Of a stretch of 64,000 nt of DNA, positions 18,072 through 27,491 are shown piece by piece. The stretch comes from Flavobacterium branchiicola (GTDB taxonomy: Bacteria > Bacteroidota > Bacteroidia > Flavobacteriales > Flavobacteriaceae). The stretch's first letter is position 1. Each line of letters opens with the position of its first letter. The stretch is taken from the NCBI RefSeq assembly GCF_018383905.1, contig NZ_JAGYWA010000004.1, positions 599,201-663,200 on the forward strand, read 5' to 3'. A program made the translations under genes and the position numbers. The notes below the pieces were generated by a model. It was not told where the DNA came from, did no database searches, and worked only from the letters and a program-made list of their open reading frames with translations.

Positions 18072-19208
18072 ATGAAAATAGCTATAGTTTGTTATCCAAC
18101 GTTTGGTGGTAGTGGGGTAGTAGCCACTGAGTTAGGCCTTGAATTAGCCAGACGCGGACACGAAATACATTTTATTACTTATAGTCAGCCGGTTAGGTTG
18201 GCACTTTTGAATCCAAATGTTCATTATCACGAAGTAAACGTTCCTGAATATCCTCTTTTTCATTATCAGCCTTATGAATTGGCTTTATCGAGCAAATTGG
18301 TTGATATGGTGAAATTATATAAGATTGAAGTACTTCATGTGCATTATGCAATTCCGCACGCTTATGCGGGTTATATGGCGAAGCAAATGCTGAAAAATGA
18401 AGGAATAGATCTTCCGATGATTACGACGCTTCATGGTACCGATATTACGCTGGTAGGAAATCATCCTTTTTATAAGCCTGCAGTAACTTTTAGTATCAAT
18501 AAATCAGATTATGTGACTTCGGTTTCTCAAAGTTTGAAAGATGATACTTTGAAGTTGTTTAAAATCAAGAATAAAATTAAGGTGATTCCGAATTTTATCG
18601 AGCTTGATAAAGTTAAGAAAGATGTAGATACTCCTTGTCATCGTTATGTGATGGCGAAAGAAAATGAACGCATTATTACTCATATCAGTAATTTTAGAAA
18701 GGTAAAACGTATTCCGGATATTATTAAGATTTTTTATAATATCCAGAAAGAAATGCCGGCTAAGTTAATGATGGTAGGTGATGGTCCGGAAAAAGAAAAG
18801 GCAGAAATTTTATGTATGGAATTAGGGATTTACGACAAGGTAATTTTCTTTGGTAACAGTAATGAAATCGATAAGATTTTATGCATGACTGATTTATTCC
18901 TGCTTCCTTCTGAAACGGAAAGTTTTGGTTTGGCAGCTTTAGAAGCGATGGCGCTTGGTGTTCCTGTGATTTCAAGTAATTCAGGTGGTTTGCCGGAGGT
19001 TAATTTTGATGGTGTTTCGGGGTATTTAAGCAATGTAGGAAACGTTGAAGAAATGGCTGCAAACGCAATTAAAATTCTGAAAGACGATGAAACTTTGCTT
19101 GAATTTAAAAGAAACGCATTAGAAGTTGCCAAGAAGTTTGATATTAAGAATATACTTCCAAAGTATGAGGCATTGTATCAAAGAGCAATTGATGACTACA
19201 AAAACTAA
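18072..19208 (+). CDS. bshA: N-acetyl-alpha-D-glucosaminyl L-malate synthase
   Basis: Joins GlcNAc from UDP-GlcNAc to L-malate in the first step of bacillithiol synthesis. The 378-aa GT4 glycosyltransferase has the BshA hallmarks YPTFGGSGVVATELG, a long N-terminal Rossmann domain with HVHYAIPHAYAGYMAK, LHGTDITLVG, VSQSLKDDT, and the GT4 donor-site ESFGLAALEAMALGVPVISSNSGGLPE. The ATG is the first codon of the conserved N-terminus. Downstream, a small lipoprotein starts 27 bp later. bshB and bshC are not in this window. Confidence 0.95.
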   Translation: MKIAIVCYPTFGGSGVVATELGLELARRGHEIHFITYSQPVRLALLNPNVHYHEVNVPEYPLFHYQPYELALSSKLVDMVKLYKIEVLHVHYAIPHAYAGYMAKQMLKNEGIDLPMITTLHGTDITLVGNHPFYKPAVTFSINKSDYVTSVSQSLKDDTLKLFKIKNKIKVIPNFIELDKVKKDVDTPCHRYVMAKENERIITHISNFRKVKRIPDIIKIFYNIQKEMPAKLMMVGDGPEKEKAEILCMELGIYDKVIFFGNSNEIDKILCMTDLFLLPSETESFGLAALEAMALGVPVISSNSGGLPEVNFDGVSGYLSNVGNVEEMAANAIKILKDDETLLEFKRNALEVAKKFDIKNILPKYEALYQRAIDDYKN

Positions 19209-19235
19209 AATCATAATTTTTTAAATTTTATCTAA

Positions 19236-19658
19236 ATGAAGAAATTAATTTCGATCTTAATAGTTTTTGTTTTGGTTTCCTGCGGAGCTAAGAAAACAAC
19301 TAGTTCTACTGCTTTGTATGAAGTTTTGACAGAGCAAACTGATGGTGGAGGAAATATTAAGTTTTTTGAGATTTTGACAGAACCAAATGAAATCAAAATG
19401 CTTGAAAACGACCCGCTTTTGGCCGACAAAATGAAACAGGATAACATAAGTAATTCTAATTATGTTATTTTGAATATGGGCGAAAAAAATACCGGTGGTT
19501 ATACTATTGGTATAGAAAAAGTTGAAGAAACAGATAAGAATATTATTATTACGGTTAAAGAAAACAATCCCGCTGCAGATGCAATGGTAATGCAGGTGAT
19601 TACTTATCCGTATACAGTGGTTAGAATACATTCTAAAAAAGAGATTATTATTAAGTAA
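19236..19658 (+). CDS. Lipoprotein with PrcB-like C-terminal domain
   Basis: A 140-aa lipoprotein. Its signal peptide MKKLISILIVFVLVSCG has the lipobox LVSC, with Cys at residue 16. The C-terminal half (NYVILNMGEKNTGGYTIGIEKVEE to the end) matches the PrcB_C pattern, a small beta domain of uncertain function named after a Treponema protease complex subunit. It is co-directional with bshA at 27 bp, but no functional link is known. A bidirectional terminator follows. Confidence 0.75.
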   Translation: MKKLISILIVFVLVSCGAKKTTSSTALYEVLTEQTDGGGNIKFFEILTEPNEIKMLENDPLLADKMKQDNISNSNYVILNMGEKNTGGYTIGIEKVEETDKNIIITVKENNPAADAMVMQVITYPYTVVRIHSKKEIIIK

Positions 19659-19678
19659 TTCCTTAAATTAGATAAAAA

Positions 19679-19706
19679 AAAACCTGTCGTTATTGCGACA
19701 GGTTTT
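19679..19706. terminator. Bidirectional terminator between convergent genes
   Basis: CCTGTCG and CGACAGG form a 7-bp GC stem flanked by A-run and T-run, so it can serve both strands. Confidence 0.85.
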
Positions 19707-19732
19707 CTTTTACAATTATTTTTTATTTTTAT

Positions 19733-20230
19733 TTAGAATCTGAATTTAACTCCAAATCCGACGTCAAATCCAAAATTGTCATCATCATAATATCCAGAAC
19801 CAATTTCAGGTCTTGCATCCAATGAAAGTGTAATTGGCACTTCTTTAAATCTATATTCGATACCAATATCTCCAGCAGCAAAAACGTAAGTTCCGCTATC
19901 GTTGTATTTGTAATTATTGTTGTAATAATCGTGATCCCAGGCAGCTAAACCACCCCCAACACCAGCGTACCAGTTAAATCCTCCGTCAATGTTCCAAACC
20001 CATTGGTAAAGTGCAACAGCTTTAATTGCGTCAACGTCGCTGCTGTTTCTCCAGCCTAAATCAAATTCAAGTCTGTTTTTTTGGTTCAGTCCTAATTGGT
20101 ATGATACTTCACCCCCAAATCCGTTGTTGTCTCCTAAACGTAATCCTAAAGCGTTTTTTGAAATTTCTTGTGATTGTGCCGTAAATGCAAAACCAAAAAG
20201 CATAATGGCAGATACTATTATCTTCTTCAT
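19733..20230 (-). CDS. Small outer-membrane beta-barrel protein
   Basis: A 165-aa secreted protein. It has a signal peptide (MKKIIVSAIMLFGFAFTAQSQ) followed by alternating hydrophobic strands, Gly- and Asp-rich turns, and a terminal Phe (GFGVKFRF) as in outer-membrane barrels. The ATG at 20230 starts the signal peptide. A longer frame from 20257 only adds MKKINLTIF upstream. No specific family was recognised. It lies opposite the bshA operon across a shared terminator. Confidence 0.75.
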   Translation of the reverse strand: MKKIIVSAIMLFGFAFTAQSQEISKNALGLRLGDNNGFGGEVSYQLGLNQKNRLEFDLGWRNSSDVDAIKAVALYQWVWNIDGGFNWYAGVGGGLAAWDHDYYNNNYKYNDSGTYVFAAGDIGIEYRFKEVPITLSLDARPEIGSGYYDDDNFGFDVGFGVKFRF

Positions 20231-20382
20231 AAAAATGGTTAAATTAATTTTTTTCAAATGTATTATTACAGTTATGTATATAACGTATAAAATTTTTGAA
20301 AATTGTTATATAATTCACATTTCTAAGTAGAAAAAAATCGACTAAATCCTATAAAATCTGGCGCTCAGGGCTTTCAGTTGAA

Positions 20383-21213
20383 TTATAATTTGTTTTTTGC
20401 TATAATTGAAGTAAGTAGTTGAGAGGTTAGATTATCTTCCATTTCAAATAAATTTTCTTCTTCGGTAAAATTACTTTCAGCATAAGAATATAGTTTCCAG
20501 CGCTTTTTGTGGTATTCTAAAGCAGTTAAATTTTCAACCCAGTCACCTGAATTCAGATATAAGGTTGATCCGTATTTGTTTTCTTTGGTAATAATTTTTG
20601 GTTCATGAATATGACCGCAAATTACATAATCGTATTTTTTTTCGATGGCAAGATCTGTTGCTGTGGTCTCAAAATCAGAAATAAATTTTACCGCTTTTTT
20701 TACGCTGGCTTTTATTTTTTTAGAAAAAGAATAAGGTTCGCGTCCTAATTTAGAAAGGCACCAGTTTGCAAATCGGTTGGATAATATTAAGTAATCGTAG
20801 CCTAAACCACCCAATTTTGCAATCCATTTGGAGTGTTGTACAGAAGCGTCAAAGACGTCTCCGTGAAAAATCCAGGCTTTTTTATCGTCTAATTCTAAAA
20901 CTAATTTATCAACAAGTGAAAAATTCCCAAGATTCATATCGCTGAATTTTCGGAGAATCTCATCGTGGTTTCCGGTAATATAATAGACTTTTGTTCCTTT
21001 AGATGCCATTCCGATGATGCGTTGTATAACGCGTAAATGAGCCTTTGGGAAATAAGATTTTCGAAATTGCCAGGCATCAATTATGTCGCCATTTAAAACT
21101 AATGTTTTAGGTTTAATGCTTGATAGGTAGTTGTTTAGTTCTTTGGCATGGCTTCCGTAGGTCCCTAAGTGAACATCTGAAAGAATGACCAACTCGACGT
21201 TTCTTTTTTTCAA
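20383..21213 (-). CDS. UDP-2,3-diacylglucosamine diphosphatase-like metallophosphoesterase
   Basis: A 276-aa calcineurin-fold phosphoesterase with the metal motifs DVHLG (residues 13-17), NGDIIDAW, GNHDE and CGHIHEP. The LpxH-type spacing, GDVFDA after the second metal site and conserved SGDWVENLTAL near the end point to the family that hydrolyses UDP-2,3-diacylglucosamine in lipid A synthesis. It lacks a signal peptide, which fits a cytoplasmic enzyme. It is longer than E. coli LpxH (240 aa), and substrate is inferred by family. Confidence 0.82.
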   Translation of the reverse strand: MKKRNVELVILSDVHLGTYGSHAKELNNYLSSIKPKTLVLNGDIIDAWQFRKSYFPKAHLRVIQRIIGMASKGTKVYYITGNHDEILRKFSDMNLGNFSLVDKLVLELDDKKAWIFHGDVFDASVQHSKWIAKLGGLGYDYLILSNRFANWCLSKLGREPYSFSKKIKASVKKAVKFISDFETTATDLAIEKKYDYVICGHIHEPKIITKENKYGSTLYLNSGDWVENLTALEYHKKRWKLYSYAESNFTEEENLFEMEDNLTSQLLTSIIAKNKL

Positions 21214-21377
21214 TTTTTACTGATTTGAAGTTTAGCAAATGAATGAAACTCCTTTCAGATTTATTTTATCAAATGGTTATCAATTTGCGCTCAATTTTAA
21301 TAAATTATGATTTTTGAACTGTTTAAGCTTTAATTAATAATCACAATTTTATATTTTTTAATTTAATTCATAAAACT

Positions 21378-21385
21378 TACATTTG
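21378..21385 (+). promoter_or_regulatory. -7 box for aroC
   Basis: TACATTTG matches TAnnTTTG and lies 14 nt before the aroC ATG. No TTG is found about 19 nt upstream, so the promoter is only partly supported. The leader would be very short. Confidence 0.4.
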
Positions 21386-21399
21386 CTAAAACAAATAAC

Positions 21400-22458
21400 A
21401 TGGCGGGAAATAGCTACGGCACATTATATAGAGTTACAACATTCGGAGAATCTCATGGTGAAGCTTTAGGCGGAATTATAGACGGTTGTCCATCAGGAAT
21501 ACAACTTGATTTAGAAGCGATTGAAGTTGAAATGTCCCGAAGAAAACCGGGACAATCAGCAATTGTAACCCAAAGAAAAGAACCGGATGCGGTTCAGTTT
21601 TTATCTGGGATTTTTGAAGGAAAAACAACCGGTACTCCAATTGGGTTTATTATTCCAAATACCAATCAAAAGTCTGACGATTATTCTCATATTAAAGACA
21701 ATTACAGACCAAGCCACGCTGATTATGTGTATGATCAGAAATATGGTTTCCGCGACTATAGAGGTGGAGGAAGAAGTTCTGCACGCGAAACAGCAAGCAG
21801 AGTAGTAGCAGGCGCAATTGCAAAACAAATGCTGCCAGAAATTAAAATTAATGCCTACGTTTCTTCTGTTGGTCCAATTCATTTAGATACTCCTTATCAG
21901 GAATTAGATTTTTCAAAAATAGAAAGTAATCCGGTTCGTTGTCCTGACGAAAAATCGGCTGCGATTATGGAAGAATATATTCGTGATATCCGCAAACAGG
22001 GAGATACTGTTGGTGGTGTTGTTTCATGCGTTATTCAAAATGTTCCGGTTGGTTTAGGCGAACCTGTTTTTGATAAATTACATGCCGAATTAGGAAAAGC
22101 AATGCTTTCTATTAATGCCGTAAAAGGGTTTGAATACGGAAGTGGTTTTTCTGGTTCTGAAATGAAAGGAAGTGAACATAATGATTTATATAATCCTGAC
22201 GGGACTACTAAAACAAATCTTTCAGGAGGAATTCAGGGTGGAATAAGCAACGGAATGGATATTTATTTTAGAGTAGCCTTTAAACCTGTTGCAACTATTA
22301 TGCAGACTCAGGATTCATTAGATAATAAAGGAAATATTACACCAATGACGGGTAAAGGTCGTCATGATCCATGTGTAGTACCTCGCGCAGTGCCAATTGT
22401 TGAAGCAATGGCAGCGATTGTTTTGGCTGATTTTTATTTAATCAACAAAACATATTAA
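21400..22458 (+). CDS. aroC: Chorismate synthase
   Basis: Converts 5-enolpyruvylshikimate-3-phosphate to chorismate, the last common step of aromatic amino acid synthesis, using reduced FMN. The 352-aa protein starts with [28 protein letters not shown] and has the conserved [30 protein letters not shown] and [21 protein letters not shown] motifs. Length and motifs are fully typical. A dicarboxylate symporter follows 52 bp later after a small hairpin (TTAAGAC with GTCTTAA, 22465-22486). Confidence 0.98.
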   Translation: MAGNSYGTLYRVTTFGESHGEALGGIIDGCPSGIQLDLEAIEVEMSRRKPGQSAIVTQRKEPDAVQFLSGIFEGKTTGTPIGFIIPNTNQKSDDYSHIKDNYRPSHADYVYDQKYGFRDYRGGGRSSARETASRVVAGAIAKQMLPEIKINAYVSSVGPIHLDTPYQELDFSKIESNPVRCPDEKSAAIMEEYIRDIRKQGDTVGGVVSCVIQNVPVGLGEPVFDKLHAELGKAMLSINAVKGFEYGSGFSGSEMKGSEHNDLYNPDGTTKTNLSGGIQGGISNGMDIYFRVAFKPVATIMQTQDSLDNKGNITPMTGKGRHDPCVVPRAVPIVEAMAAIVLADFYLINKTY

Positions 22459-22510
22459 TAAAAATTAAGACAGTGAGGGTCTTAATATTTTAATTTAAAA
22501 CAGAAAATTA

Positions 22511-23791
22511 ATGCAAGTTACAGAAACCAAAAAAAAATCATTTCTTTCAGGATTAACAGGCCAGATTATTATCGCTATGGTCCTTGGTGCCACTTTAGGA
22601 ATCATATTACATAATTATATTTCGCCGGAGGCAGCACAATCGTTTAGTAATAAAATAAAAATGCTGGCAACCATTTTTATCCGATTGGTTCAAATGATTA
22701 TTTCTCCTTTAGTATTCACTACGTTAGTTGTTGGAATTGCCAAACTTGGAGATATAAAAACAGTAGGTAGAATTGGAGGAAAAGCTTTAGGCTGGTTTTT
22801 TACTGCATCATTTATATCATTATTAATTGGTTTGTTTTATGTGAATATTTTACAGCCCGGAGTAGGTCTGAAATTAGATCATGTTGACATGGCTGCTGCA
22901 TCTGAAGTGACTGCAAAAACCAAAACGCTTTCTGTAGAAAACTTTGTAGAGCATATTGTTCCTAAAAGTATTTTTGAAGCAATGGCAACCAATGAGATTT
23001 TACAAATTGTAATTTTTTCTATCTTTTTTGGATTGGCTGCAGCTTCATTAGGAAGTCCGGTTAAACCAGTTATTAATGCTTTAGATAAAGCCTCGCATAT
23101 TGTCTTAAAAATGGTAAACTATGTAATGAACTTCGCTCCAATTGGAGTATTTGGAGCCATTGCAGGTGTTTTTGCTATTAGAGATGCAGAGGAATTGGTT
23201 ATTACGTACTTTAAATTTTTCGGTTCATTTTTAGTTGGAATTAGTACATTATGGGTGGTTTTAATTGCAGTTGGATATATTTTCTTAAAAGGAAGAATGA
23301 CTGAATTATTAAGACGTATCACTGGACCATTGGCAATTGCCTTTGGAACAACAAGTAGTGAAGCGGTTTTTCCTAAATTGACTGAGGAATTAGAAGAATT
23401 TGGTGTAAAAGATAAAATTGTATCATTTATGTTGCCATTAGGATATTCATTTAACCTTGATGGAAGTATGATGTACATGACGTTTGCCAGTATTTTTATT
23501 GCACAATTTTATGGTGTTCACCTTGATATAGGTACTCAAATGGTAATGCTTTTGGTTTTAATGTTAACGAGTAAAGGTATTGCAGGGGTGCCAAGAGCAA
23601 GTTTGGTTGTTGTTGCAGCTACTTGTGGTATGTTTGATATTCCGGTTGAAGGAATTGCGCTAATTTTACCAATTGACCATTTTTGTGATATGTTTAGGAG
23701 TGCAACCAATGTTTTAGGTAATGCTTTGGCGACTTCGGTTGTTGGTCAATGGGAGAATGATAAAGAGATTAATACCGAAATACAGGAATAG
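22511..23791 (+). CDS. Dicarboxylate/amino acid:cation symporter (DAACS)
   Basis: A 426-aa inner-membrane carrier of the GltP/DctA family, which takes up glutamate, aspartate or C4 dicarboxylates with Na+ or H+. Hydrophobic helices begin at residue 16. The serine-rich re-entrant loop GTTSSEAVFPKL and the transport-core segment GYSFNLDGSMMYM are both intact, as are SKGIAGVPRASLVV and FCDMFRSATNVLGNALA. The substrate cannot be settled from sequence. It ends at a strong terminator. Confidence 0.93.
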   Translation: MQVTETKKKSFLSGLTGQIIIAMVLGATLGIILHNYISPEAAQSFSNKIKMLATIFIRLVQMIISPLVFTTLVVGIAKLGDIKTVGRIGGKALGWFFTASFISLLIGLFYVNILQPGVGLKLDHVDMAAASEVTAKTKTLSVENFVEHIVPKSIFEAMATNEILQIVIFSIFFGLAAASLGSPVKPVINALDKASHIVLKMVNYVMNFAPIGVFGAIAGVFAIRDAEELVITYFKFFGSFLVGISTLWVVLIAVGYIFLKGRMTELLRRITGPLAIAFGTTSSEAVFPKLTEELEEFGVKDKIVSFMLPLGYSFNLDGSMMYMTFASIFIAQFYGVHLDIGTQMVMLLVLMLTSKGIAGVPRASLVVVAATCGMFDIPVEGIALILPIDHFCDMFRSATNVLGNALATSVVGQWENDKEINTEIQE

Positions 23792-23852
23792 ATATAATTA
23801 ATATAAGTCATCTGATTGATTTGTATTAGGTTGAAAAGAATAAACAAATGCT

Positions 23853-23892
23853 AAAGAAGCTGTATTTTTAAATGAAATACAGCTTCTTTTTA
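23853..23892 (+). terminator. Strong Rho-independent terminator
   Basis: A 15-bp stem (AAAGAAGCTGTATTT with AAATACAGCTTCTTT) and a T-rich tail, 61 nt after the symporter stop and 35 nt before the next ORF. Confidence 0.85.
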
Positions 23893-23926
23893 TTTTTAAG
23901 TGTATATTTGAGAAATTTCCCGATTT

Positions 23927-26113
23927 ATGCCCCGAATGCGGATTTTTTTTCTATTATTCATAGTTCTGAATTGTTACTTCAATTCGGCCACAGCGCAGTC
24001 TGAAAAATTATCTGAAGGTAAAGTGGACAAGCTTGTAAAACAGGCATTACAAGAGTATCGCGAGGCGTACTATGAAAAATCCCTAATTACTTCCCGTGTA
24101 GCTTTAAACTCTGCTACAGCTATCAAAGCAAATGCTTTAATTTCGCGCGCCTATACCATTATTGCGGCTAATTACAACGAATTAATTGAAGTTGATAAAG
24201 CCATCTTTTTTTATCAGAAAAGTTTAATCTATGCTAATAAGACAGACAATGATTCGATAAAATATAATATTTATAATAATCTGGGGAACATGTATTGTTT
24301 TGAAAAGAAACAATTTGACATTGGTATTCATTATTATAAAAAATCGATTGCATACGGTCTGAAAATTAATGACCCGAGCCAGGTTTTTTTTACAAACGTA
24401 AATATTGCCTGGGCCTATTTTGATGTTGGGAATTTTAAAGAAGGATATCCTTATTTAAAATTTATTACCAGCAATAGTGAAAAATATGGTGGAGACTCTA
24501 CAAAAGTTATTGTGCAGATGCTTAATGGTATGTATGCGAGTTATCTGAACGAAAATGATAAAGCCAATACTTATTTTTTGAATGCAATTGCAGCAGGTAA
24601 TAGTGGCGATGAAAAATCGGACTTGTCTTATGCGCATCTGGAATATTCTAAATTCCTGACCAAAATTAAAAAGTATAAGGAAGCCTATCAGAATCTTACT
24701 GATTATAACAGGATTACAGAAGAATTATATAATCTCGAAAAAATAAAAAAAGCATCAACAGCCGGTTTTAACCTTGAACTTGATGAATATAAAAGACAGC
24801 TTGATAAAATTGAGAACGAGAAAATTTCGCAATATCAAAGTTTAAAAAAATCAAGAATTATTGTAATTCTGTTTATTCTTATTTCACTTATTCTTTTGTT
24901 TTTGATTGTAACCCTAATCAAGAATATCAGATTTAAAAAGAAACACAATTTAGAGCTGCTAAAGGCAAAAGAAATAGCAGAGGAAGCCTCATTGCTTAAA
25001 ACGCAGTTTATTTCGACTATAAGTCATGAATTGCGTACGCCTTTGTATGGTGTGGTCGGAATAACAAATATGTTGCTTGAGGAGCATAAAGAGTTATCAA
25101 GAAGTCCGCATCTGAGTTCATTGAAATTTTCTGCAAGATATTTATTGTCACTTGTCAATGATATTTTACAGATTAATAAAATAGAAGAAAATAAAGTTGT
25201 TCTGGAAAATCTGACTTTTAATATTTCAGATGAAATTACGATGATCAAAAATTCACTTTCATTTTTATCTCAGAAGAATAATAATAAAATGAATGTTTAT
25301 GTCGATCCGGAAATTCCTGAATATCTGATCGGAGATAAACTCAGGTTAGCTCAGATTTTGATGAATTTAGTTAGTAATGCACTGAAATTCACAAAAGACG
25401 GCGAAGTTGAAGTAAAGGTCGTTCTTAGTCATGTAGTAGGGAAAAATCATTATCTTGATTTTTTGATTAAGGATAATGGAGTGGGAATTGCAATTGTAGA
25501 TCAGGGGAAGATTTTTGAAAAATTTGTTCAGGTTGGCAGAAAAGATGAAGATTATCAGGGAACCGGACTGGGATTAAGTATTGTAAAGAGATTGTTAGGG
25601 CTTTTTGGAAGTACAATTACCCTTGAAAGTGATTTGGGTCAGGGAACCTCATTTTCGTTTGTTATTCCTTTTGAACACGACCCTGCGAGAACTAAAAAAA
25701 TTATAGATGAAATTGAAGTTGATCTGACTTCAAATGAAGTTCATAAAATTTTAATTGTCGAAGATAATCTCATTAATCAATTAGTAACAAAAAAAATTAT
25801 TGAGAAAAATAATTATATCTGTAAGGTTGTTGATGATGGTTACGGAGCATTAAAAATTCTGGAAAAGGAGCATTTTGATCTTATTTTAATGGATATAAAT
25901 ATGCCTTTAATGAATGGATTTGAAACCACAAAAAGAATTCGTCTTAATGGAATTAAAACTCCAATTGTAGCATTGACAGCTTTTGATAAAGATGAAATTA
26001 CAGACGAAGCCATTTCCTCGGGAATAAATGATATTATCATTAAACCATTTGAGCCGGTTAAGTTGTTTAAAATTATAAGCTACCTCATAGAAGAAGCAAA
26101 AAACGCTGGTTAA
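23927..26113 (+). CDS. Hybrid sensor histidine kinase with TPR periplasmic domain and receiver
   Basis: A 728-aa hybrid two-component protein. A signal peptide (to about residue 24) precedes TPR-type helical repeats at about 25-280 and a short coiled coil. A transmembrane helix follows at about 310-332, then HisKA with STISHELRTPLYG (phospho-acceptor His367). The HATPase_c domain has NALKFTKDG, KDNGVGIA and GTGLGLSIVKRL. The C-terminal receiver ends the protein, with LILMDINMP (Asp656). No DNA-binding output is present, so the receiver likely passes the phosphate to another protein. The signal is unknown. The 3' end overlaps the convergent helicase by 4 bp, with a terminator inside the overlap. 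Confidence 0.93.
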   Translation: MPRMRIFFLLFIVLNCYFNSATAQSEKLSEGKVDKLVKQALQEYREAYYEKSLITSRVALNSATAIKANALISRAYTIIAANYNELIEVDKAIFFYQKSLIYANKTDNDSIKYNIYNNLGNMYCFEKKQFDIGIHYYKKSIAYGLKINDPSQVFFTNVNIAWAYFDVGNFKEGYPYLKFITSNSEKYGGDSTKVIVQMLNGMYASYLNENDKANTYFLNAIAAGNSGDEKSDLSYAHLEYSKFLTKIKKYKEAYQNLTDYNRITEELYNLEKIKKASTAGFNLELDEYKRQLDKIENEKISQYQSLKKSRIIVILFILISLILLFLIVTLIKNIRFKKKHNLELLKAKEIAEEASLLKTQFISTISHELRTPLYGVVGITNMLLEEHKELSRSPHLSSLKFSARYLLSLVNDILQINKIEENKVVLENLTFNISDEITMIKNSLSFLSQKNNNKMNVYVDPEIPEYLIGDKLRLAQILMNLVSNALKFTKDGEVEVKVVLSHVVGKNHYLDFLIKDNGVGIAIVDQGKIFEKFVQVGRKDEDYQGTGLGLSIVKRLLGLFGSTITLESDLGQGTSFSFVIPFEHDPARTKKIIDEIEVDLTSNEVHKILIVEDNLINQLVTKKIIEKNNYICKVVDDGYGALKILEKEHFDLILMDINMPLMNGFETTKRIRLNGIKTPIVALTAFDKDEITDEAISSGINDIIIKPFEPVKLFKIISYLIEEAKNAG

Positions 26114-26127
26114 TACCAGCGTTTTTT
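26098..26127. terminator. Bidirectional terminator inside two overlapping convergent genes
   Basis: AACGCTGGT, loop TAAT, ACCAGCGTT, with A runs on the left and T runs on the right. Both stop codons (26111-26113 plus strand, 26112-26110 minus strand) fall in the loop, so each gene's last codons encode one arm. Confidence 0.85.
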
Positions 26128-27357
26128 ATTTTGTTTAGAAGCATTTGATTTTCTCGATTTATGAGCGCCACCGCTTCTGTTTGAGCTTTTAGGTTTCTCT
26201 CCGGCTTCCGGACTTCCCTGATGCCATTGATAAGGATGATCTGTAATAGTTTTTACATCCACTTTTATTAGTTTTTGAATGTCTTTCCAGTAAGGATGTT
26301 CATCTTTTCCACAAAAAGAAATTGCAATACCACCATTTCCTGCACGTCCTGTACGGCCAATACGGTGTACATAGGTTTCCGGAATATTTGGTAAATCAAA
26401 ATTGATTACATAAGGTAATTGTTCAATGTCAATTCCTCTTGCTGCGATATCTGTAGCGACCAGAACACCAACTTCTTTATTTTTGAACGCGTCTAAAACA
26501 CGTTGTCTTGCGTTTTGTGATTTGTCTCCGTGAATTGCCTCAGCCGGAATATCTTTTTTACGAAGTGCTTTTACAACATTATCTGCTCCATGTTTTGTTC
26601 TTGAAAAAACCAAAACGTTTGATAGATTTTCTTCTTTAATCAAATGATAAAGCAGGTTTCTTTTTTCTGTTTTATCTACAAAATAAATGCGTTGTTCTAC
26701 ATTTTCTGCTGTTGAGGATACTGGAGAAACTTCAACTTTTTCAGGATCTTTTAAAAACATTTCAGCCAGTTCGCGAATAGCAATTGGCATAGTTGCAGAA
26801 AATAATAAAGTCTGACGGTTTTTTGGTGTTAGCTTTACGATCTTTTTTACATCGTTGATGAATCCCATATCAAGCATTTGATCGGCTTCGTCTAAAACTA
26901 AAGTATGCAAGTGGTCAAAATCAAGAAATCCTTGTTTGTGTAAATCAAGTAATCTTCCTGGTGTTGCCACTAGAATATCTACTCCTTTTTTTAAGGTTTC
27001 AACCTGAGGATTTTGAGAAACACCTCCAAAAATGGTCAACTGCGTTAAATTGGTATATTTACCATAAGTGTCAAAACTTTCTCCAATTTGTACCGCAAGT
27101 TCGCGTGTTGGTGTTACAACAAGTGCACGAATTTGTTTTGCTTTTTTTGACGAACCTACAATTCGGTGTAACTGGTGTATAATTGGAATTGCAAATGCAG
27201 CAGTTTTTCCGGTACCCGTTTGTGCACAACCAATTAAGTCTCTGCCCGATAAAATGATCGGAATAGATTGTTCCTGAATTGGAGTGGGGTTTAAGTAGCC
27301 TTCTTCAAATACAGCTTTTTGTATACTTTTTGAAAGTGATAAATCTTCGAATAACAT
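26110..27357 (-). CDS. DEAD-box RNA helicase, RhlE-like
   Basis: A 415-aa ATP-dependent RNA helicase. Motifs in order are the Q motif (PTPIQEQSIP), Walker A AQTGTGKT, PTRELA, DEAD, SAT, LVATDIAARGID and HRIGRTGR. The C-terminus is short, Lys/Ser-rich and ends in KKRWY, as in RhlE-type proteins that work in ribosome assembly and RNA turnover. ATG at 27357 begins the conserved N-terminus (MLFEDLSLSKSIQKAV). The upstream region up to 27491 has no other gene. Confidence 0.95.
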   Translation of the reverse strand: MLFEDLSLSKSIQKAVFEEGYLNPTPIQEQSIPIILSGRDLIGCAQTGTGKTAAFAIPIIHQLHRIVGSSKKAKQIRALVVTPTRELAVQIGESFDTYGKYTNLTQLTIFGGVSQNPQVETLKKGVDILVATPGRLLDLHKQGFLDFDHLHTLVLDEADQMLDMGFINDVKKIVKLTPKNRQTLLFSATMPIAIRELAEMFLKDPEKVEVSPVSSTAENVEQRIYFVDKTEKRNLLYHLIKEENLSNVLVFSRTKHGADNVVKALRKKDIPAEAIHGDKSQNARQRVLDAFKNKEVGVLVATDIAARGIDIEQLPYVINFDLPNIPETYVHRIGRTGRAGNGGIAISFCGKDEHPYWKDIQKLIKVDVKTITDHPYQWHQGSPEAGEKPKSSNRSGGAHKSRKSNASKQNKKRWY

Positions 27358-27491
27358 ATCTTAGGAATTAAGAATTTAGTTTTAAGTACTAAAATTCTGT
27401 GCAAAGATAGGTTTATTCGGTTAATCCTTTAATTGAAATTTAGTTTATTTAGAAAAACTATTGATTTTCAGTCTCTTGTGTTTTAATGTAG

